Assembly: GCA_030549205.1 (NCBI GenBank)
Contig: JAUKTV010000029.1
Coordinates: 122,159 to 186,158, forward strand
Source: Apiosordaria backusii
Taxonomy: Eukaryota; Ascomycota; Sordariomycetes; Sordariales; Lasiosphaeriaceae
Direction of reading: 5' to 3'
DNA length: 64,000 bases
Position 1 is the stretch's first letter. Each line of letters opens with the position of its first letter. Below, one piece after another: positions 59,915 through 64,000 of this stretch. A program made the position numbers and the translations under genes. A model generated the notes under the pieces. It had not been told where the DNA came from and ran no database searches. It worked only from the letters and a program-made list of their open reading frames with translations.

Positions 59915-59986
59915 AGAGAAGATTTAGTTGTGTAGGTTTAGCTGTAGTTGTAATAAACAGTCTTCAGCAGAACACGGGATTGTTGG

Positions 59987-59998
59987 CCTCCGGACAGG
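59987..59998 (-). repeat. Right inverted terminal motif of the Helitron
   Basis: CCTCCGGACAGG is an exact inverted match to the left-end motif. On the inner side the match resumes after 3 extra bases with ATTGT, pairing with the left ACAAT. Confidence 0.8.
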
Positions 59999-60078
59999 TT
60001 ATTGTCGCTTCGTTTACTCCCCACTTGACCCCAATTGAGTTTGCTCTCCACATACGCACATGAAATTCGTGCCCGTGT

Positions 60079-60175
60079 CAAAATTGCCAGGAGCGAGAGT
60101 GAGGAAGGAAGCGTCCCGTAGCGCAGCGAAGGGCCACGCGACTGACGAACGAAGCGACGCTAGCAATTTTAGAGC
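60079..60175. repeat. Imperfect inverted repeat of about 95 bp at the Helitron/copia boundary
   Basis: AAAATTGCCAG near 60,080 pairs with CTAGCAATTTT near 60,160, enclosing GC-rich sequence that contains GCGTC/GACGC and GAAGCG/CGCTTC words. It could be a hairpin at the Helitron's 3' terminus or a separate miniature element. Confidence 0.55.
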
Positions 60176-63100
60176 TTATTTTTAACTATTAGCTTTATTA
60201 AGACCTTCTTTATTTCTACTTTTCTATTAAATATTGTTAATAAGGACTGTCTATATAGTATTAAAGAAGCCCTATATAATTAAAGCTTACTGATAGTAAT
60301 TGCAATCTTATTACTTTTTAAATTTTAAAAGATTAAGGTTTTACTTTAACTTTAAAGGCTAACCTTAGTTAAAAGTATCTTACTACAGTACTTTAGTAAT
60401 TACCTTATTTTCCTTAAAGCCTTTAAAGCTTTTAAAATTTTAAAAAAGGTCTTTTTTAAAGCTTCTTAACTTTTTAAAAGGAAATAGGACTTTTAAAAAT
60501 CCTAATAAGCCTTTATTAGCTTTAATTCGATTAGTTATCCTTTAATATATACAGCTTAGATATATAGGTTTTAACCTTTTAAAGAAGACTTTTTTTATAT
60601 TAAAGGTATATTTAACTTATAGAAAGTTAGGCTTAAAGATTTCGTTTATAAAAGCTATAATATTATAAAGATCTTTTAAGGCCTTTTAAAAATCCTATTT
60701 AAGACTTTCCTTTTACCTTAAGCTATTTAAAGGAGGATATTATTACTATTAAGCCTATTTTACTATTAAAAAGCTTTATAGTTTAATTATAATAGATCGA
60801 AAGATCTGTTTCTAATTTCTTAGGCTATTAGTTATTAAGGATAATACCGTTATAGTACTTTATTACTATTTAAAGGCTTAAATAATACCTTCTGGTAATA
60901 TCTTACTTATTTTTATTATAATAGGAAAAAGAAGTCCTTTCTTTAGGTACTTACTTTATTAAAAAGGGCATTGGCTTTAGTATATTAAGCTTTAAACTTT
61001 TAATTAAAATAACTTAACTAAGCTTATTAAGGTTATTTTAAACCGTTTTAAGGCTATTATTTTAACTTTAGGCCTTCTTATTATTTTTTAAGGATATATA
61101 GTTATTCCTATAGTAGATATTATTAACTATATAGCTTAAAGCTTTTAAAGATTTTATATTTTATTAAGCCTTTTATAATAAACTGTTGCTTTTTTAAATG
61201 CTATATTAGCTAAACCTTTTAAACTATAAGACTATAAGTACTAAGGTTATAATATATATCTCTATTAAGGATTAAATTATAGATTTTAAGCTTACCTTTT
61301 AAAGAATTAAGAAAGACTTATAGCTATTTTAGGTTATTAAACCTACTTAGTTTACTTAAGCTTAAATAAAGTTATTAAAACTAACTTTATTAAGTTTATA
61401 AGGACCTATTAGCTTAGATTATAGGTCCTTTAAGTCCTATAAGTCCTTTAAAGGTCTTTAATTACTTTAATAAGTTAAAGAAGGATACTACTGTTTAAGT
61501 CCTTAAGCCTTTTATTTACAGTCTTTCTATTCTACTAATTCCTAATTTTCTAATACTTAAATTATCTTTTATACTACTTACTTAACTATTATTTAAACTT
61601 ACAATTCTAATATTTACAGTACCTTTTATTACTATTAAGATCCTTCTACTTTAAGCTTTATAAAAGTAATATAAGGAATTTATACCTATAGATAATATAG
61701 ATTATAGTAAGCTTATTTTTTATTTGGTTTTTTACTATAAAAAGTGCTATTTTATAAAGGCCTTAAAGCTTAATACCTTTAAGTAAGCTTTAAAATATCT
61801 TAAAAAGAAGTAATAATTATAGACTATTTTATTAAATTATACTAACTTTTTACTATTAAAACTTTCTATTTTATCTACCGATTTTAAGTTAAAAAGAAGT
61901 TTATATAAGTTACTAGGTCTTTAAAGATAAAAGAATTTATAGGGTATTATAGTAAAGTTTAAAGTCTGATTAATTACTTAGGGTTTTTAATAGGCTTTTA
62001 AAATCGATTTTAAATAGACCTATGCTTTTACTATAGGGCCTTTAACTTAGAAAATTATACTGGCCTTTATAGTTATATTTAACTAGGATTTAAAGTAGGT
62101 AGACTTTATAAGAGCTTTTTTAAACTTAAAGACCGATTTTAATATCTATATTAAAATTCTATAGGGACTATCTAAGTTTACTTATAGTAGTGTTAGCACT
62201 GTAATATATTAAAGTAGCCGGATAGGATCCTATTAAAGATTAAGTTATCTTATTAAAGAAATCCTTATATAGCTTAAGTAAGCTTTTTACCTTTAATAAT
62301 AGAAGGTCTTTATAATAACCTAAGCCTTAGATTTTAAGCCTTTTATCTTTAATATAGCTATCTATTTTTACTTAAACTATAAGATCTTTATTATTAATTA
62401 CGTTAACGATTGCTTGATTATAAGCTTTAAGCCTCTATAGCTTTAAGCTTTAAAGAATGTTATAGGAAAGTACTATAATATTAAAGATTTAAGTCTTGTC
62501 TGCTATTTCCTTAGTATTTAATTAAATGTAATAAGCCTTAATAGTACCTTTAGATTTATTAAAAGCCTATATTATAAAGGTAGTTAAATACTTTGGAATT
62601 AATATTAAGTTAACTTCTCTTTTATTAAGCCTTAGAATTATAGATAAAGACAATAGGTTTGGAACTTCTATAAGCTCCTCTAATTAGTACTTATATTAAT
62701 AACTAATTGGTATTTTAATATATACTATAGTTTAAATTAAGTCTAATATAGCCTTTAGTATTTAGTAGTTTTATAATACTTAATATAGCTTACTAATACT
62801 TACTTAAAAGCTATAAATCATTACTTTCCTACTTCTATTTTAGTATTTACAGTACTATTAGTTACGGCTTTAATAGTAACTTAAAGCCTATTGGTTTATT
62901 AATAGTAATTAGGTTAGGTATAAGGAAAGTATTAAATCTACTTATAGTTGGCTATTTACTTTAATTAAAGGACCTATTAATTAGAAATCTAAGAAAATGT
63001 TCACTATATCCTTTAGTACTTTAAAGGCTAAATATACTAAATTTATTAAAGGCCTTAAGAAAGCTATATAGTTTAAAGGTCTTTTTTAGGAAATTTCTAA

Positions 63101-64000
63101 GCCTATTTAAGCCCTACCCTCCTTATTATATAAAAATAAAGGCTTTATTACCACTGCTATAGCGATAATACAATCGCTAAACTAAATATACTTTAATTCG
63201 ATTTTAAAAAGTTAAAAAGACTATATTTACTAAAGTTATTACTATAACTTACCTTCCTATAAAGAGATACTTACTAATAGCTTTACTAAAGCTTTATTTA
63301 CAGCGCTATTTAATACTTTTATTTTACTATTAAAACCTTTCTAAGCCCTTTTAGTCAATGCTATATACTATAGTTATAGAGAAGTATTAAAATATAGTAC
63401 TTAATTATAAACTTTATAGTATATTTTAGTCTATAACCTATAAAGTTAATAATAATTAATAGTTTAGAATTATAGTATTTACTAACATTCTATTATAGTA
63501 ATTGCAATAATCTTTAACCTTTAAAGTAGTCTAAAGCCTTAAACAGTTAGTGCATTATAATAGTAAAACGTTAATGCCTTAGACTTTATAAACGGTTTTT
63601 AACTAATATACTTAATAGTTAGACTTAACTGGCAGTTAAGTCTATAGTTAGCAGACTTAATAGGTATTTAGGCTTTATAGTTAGTAAACTTAATAGGCAT
63701 TTAGGTCTATAGTTAGCAGATTTAACAGACATTTAGGCTTTAAAATAAAGAAAGGTTTAGAAAGCAATATAGGGCTAAAGACCATAATAGGTCTTATCCT
63801 TTATACTATTTACTATAATATTTTCTAACTAATAAGTCAATTCAATATTACTAATTTACTATATCTTATAGTACCTTATAAGCCTATATTGCAGTGTCTA
63901 CTTTTTATATATTACAGAGCGTCGCCCTATAATCTACCTTCCTTCAGTACCTAGCTACTATCGTATACTACAGACAAAGCCCTCTTCGCTTTCAGTATTC
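60170..64000 (+). mobile_element. Ty1/copia element copy B, 5' truncated, runs off the window
   Basis: From about 60,170 the sequence aligns with copy A starting near 31,735 and continues into its own 3' LTR, cut by the window end. The integrase start, gag and 5' LTR are missing. Copy B keeps the reverse-transcriptase core absent in A. TACGTTAACGATTGCTTGAT at about 62,397-62,417 reads YVND-C-L-I, the RIP form of the copia YVDD motif. The RNase H end (near 63,120-63,290) has the DN...A-I and final LTKA-like text expected of copia. RIP is present but milder than in A. Confidence 0.8.
63385..64000 (+). repeat. 3' LTR of copia copy B, partial
   Basis: Matches 34152 onward of copy A along its length. 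The window ends about 60 bp before the expected LTR end. Confidence 0.8.

Larger units (their letters stand above)
53981..60163 (+). mobile_element. Helitron (rolling-circle transposon), not RIP-mutated
   Basis: A GC-rich island set sharply in AT-saturated DNA. It carries a Rep/helicase gene relic (54,546-59,914). The left end is a tandem pair of 20-bp units (TCCTGTCCGGAGGACAATAT, 53,981-54,020). The inverted 12-mer CCTCCGGACAGG lies at 59,987-59,998, after the gene. Unequal terminal inverted repeats are known in the Helitron2 group. The right limit is uncertain: either just after the inverted 12-mer, or at the CTAG at 60,160-60,163, which follows an AGCGTC/GACGCT stem as a classical Helitron 3' end would. 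Flanking DNA on both sides is mutated transposon. Confidence 0.78.

Noticed and set aside
1..64000. CRISPR arrays, bacterial operons, riboswitches
   Set aside because: Sequence is fungal nuclear DNA with spliceosomal introns; no spaced repeat arrays or prokaryotic signals were seen.
1..64000. Secondary-metabolite cluster or Starship giant element
   Set aside because: No polyketide or peptide synthase, terpene cyclase, or tyrosine-recombinase captain gene could be found; the transporter and reductase are not enough.

Overview
The window comes from a filamentous ascomycete, most likely a Sordariomycete and plausibly close to Podospora (Sordariales). The genes have short introns of about 50-110 bp with GTAAGT-like donors and CTAAC-like branch sites. 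One tRNA-Gly is present. Families typical of these fungi appear: a Pth11/rhodopsin-like receptor, a BYS1/thaumatin-like secreted protein, a ferric reductase and an NWD-type NLR. Long AT-saturated tracts rich in TA and TAG/TAA codons are the mark of repeat-induced point mutation (RIP). The organism assignment is an inference from these traits; no marker gene proves it.

Layout. Positions 1-26,600 are ordinary gene-bearing DNA. In order they hold a POT peptide transporter (-), a ferric reductase (-), an ATP-grasp ligase (-) divergent from a cysteine-synthase-like/rhodanese fusion (+), two tandem paralogues resembling T1/N1 ribonucleases (-) with a RIP-mutated MITE-like element between them, tRNA-Gly (+), a Rossmann epimerase-like protein (-), a BYS1-like secreted protein (-), an Rtt106-like protein (-), a coiled-coil protein (-), an unknown gene with apparent frameshifts (+) and a two-helix membrane protein (-). 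Positions 26,600-36,500 are RIP-degraded and contain a Ty1/copia element with both LTRs and a 5-bp target duplication (29,260-34,828). Positions 36,480-38,480 hold a NACHT-WD40 NLR pseudogene in which RIP is strong at both ends and weak in the middle. It is followed by an unknown pseudogene with in-frame stops (39,366-40,909). Positions 40,900-45,200 are unmutated and carry a rhodopsin-domain receptor gene. From 45,200 to the end is a transposon nest: a pogo/Fot-like element, a Gypsy element cut off inside its reverse transcriptase, a GC-rich Helitron that has escaped RIP, and a second copia copy running off the window.

How it fits together. The gene-bearing parts look like housekeeping, nutrient uptake (peptide and iron) and surface or secreted functions, with no evident biosynthetic cluster. 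The right half is a heterochromatin-like block. The most notable items are the paired RNase-like paralogues, the Helitron with inverted terminal motifs inserted in a mutated nest without being mutated itself, and the RIP-damaged incompatibility-type NLR. Gene models were assembled by eye from reading frames and splice signals. Exon joins marked as checked keep the reading frame, but none has transcript support.
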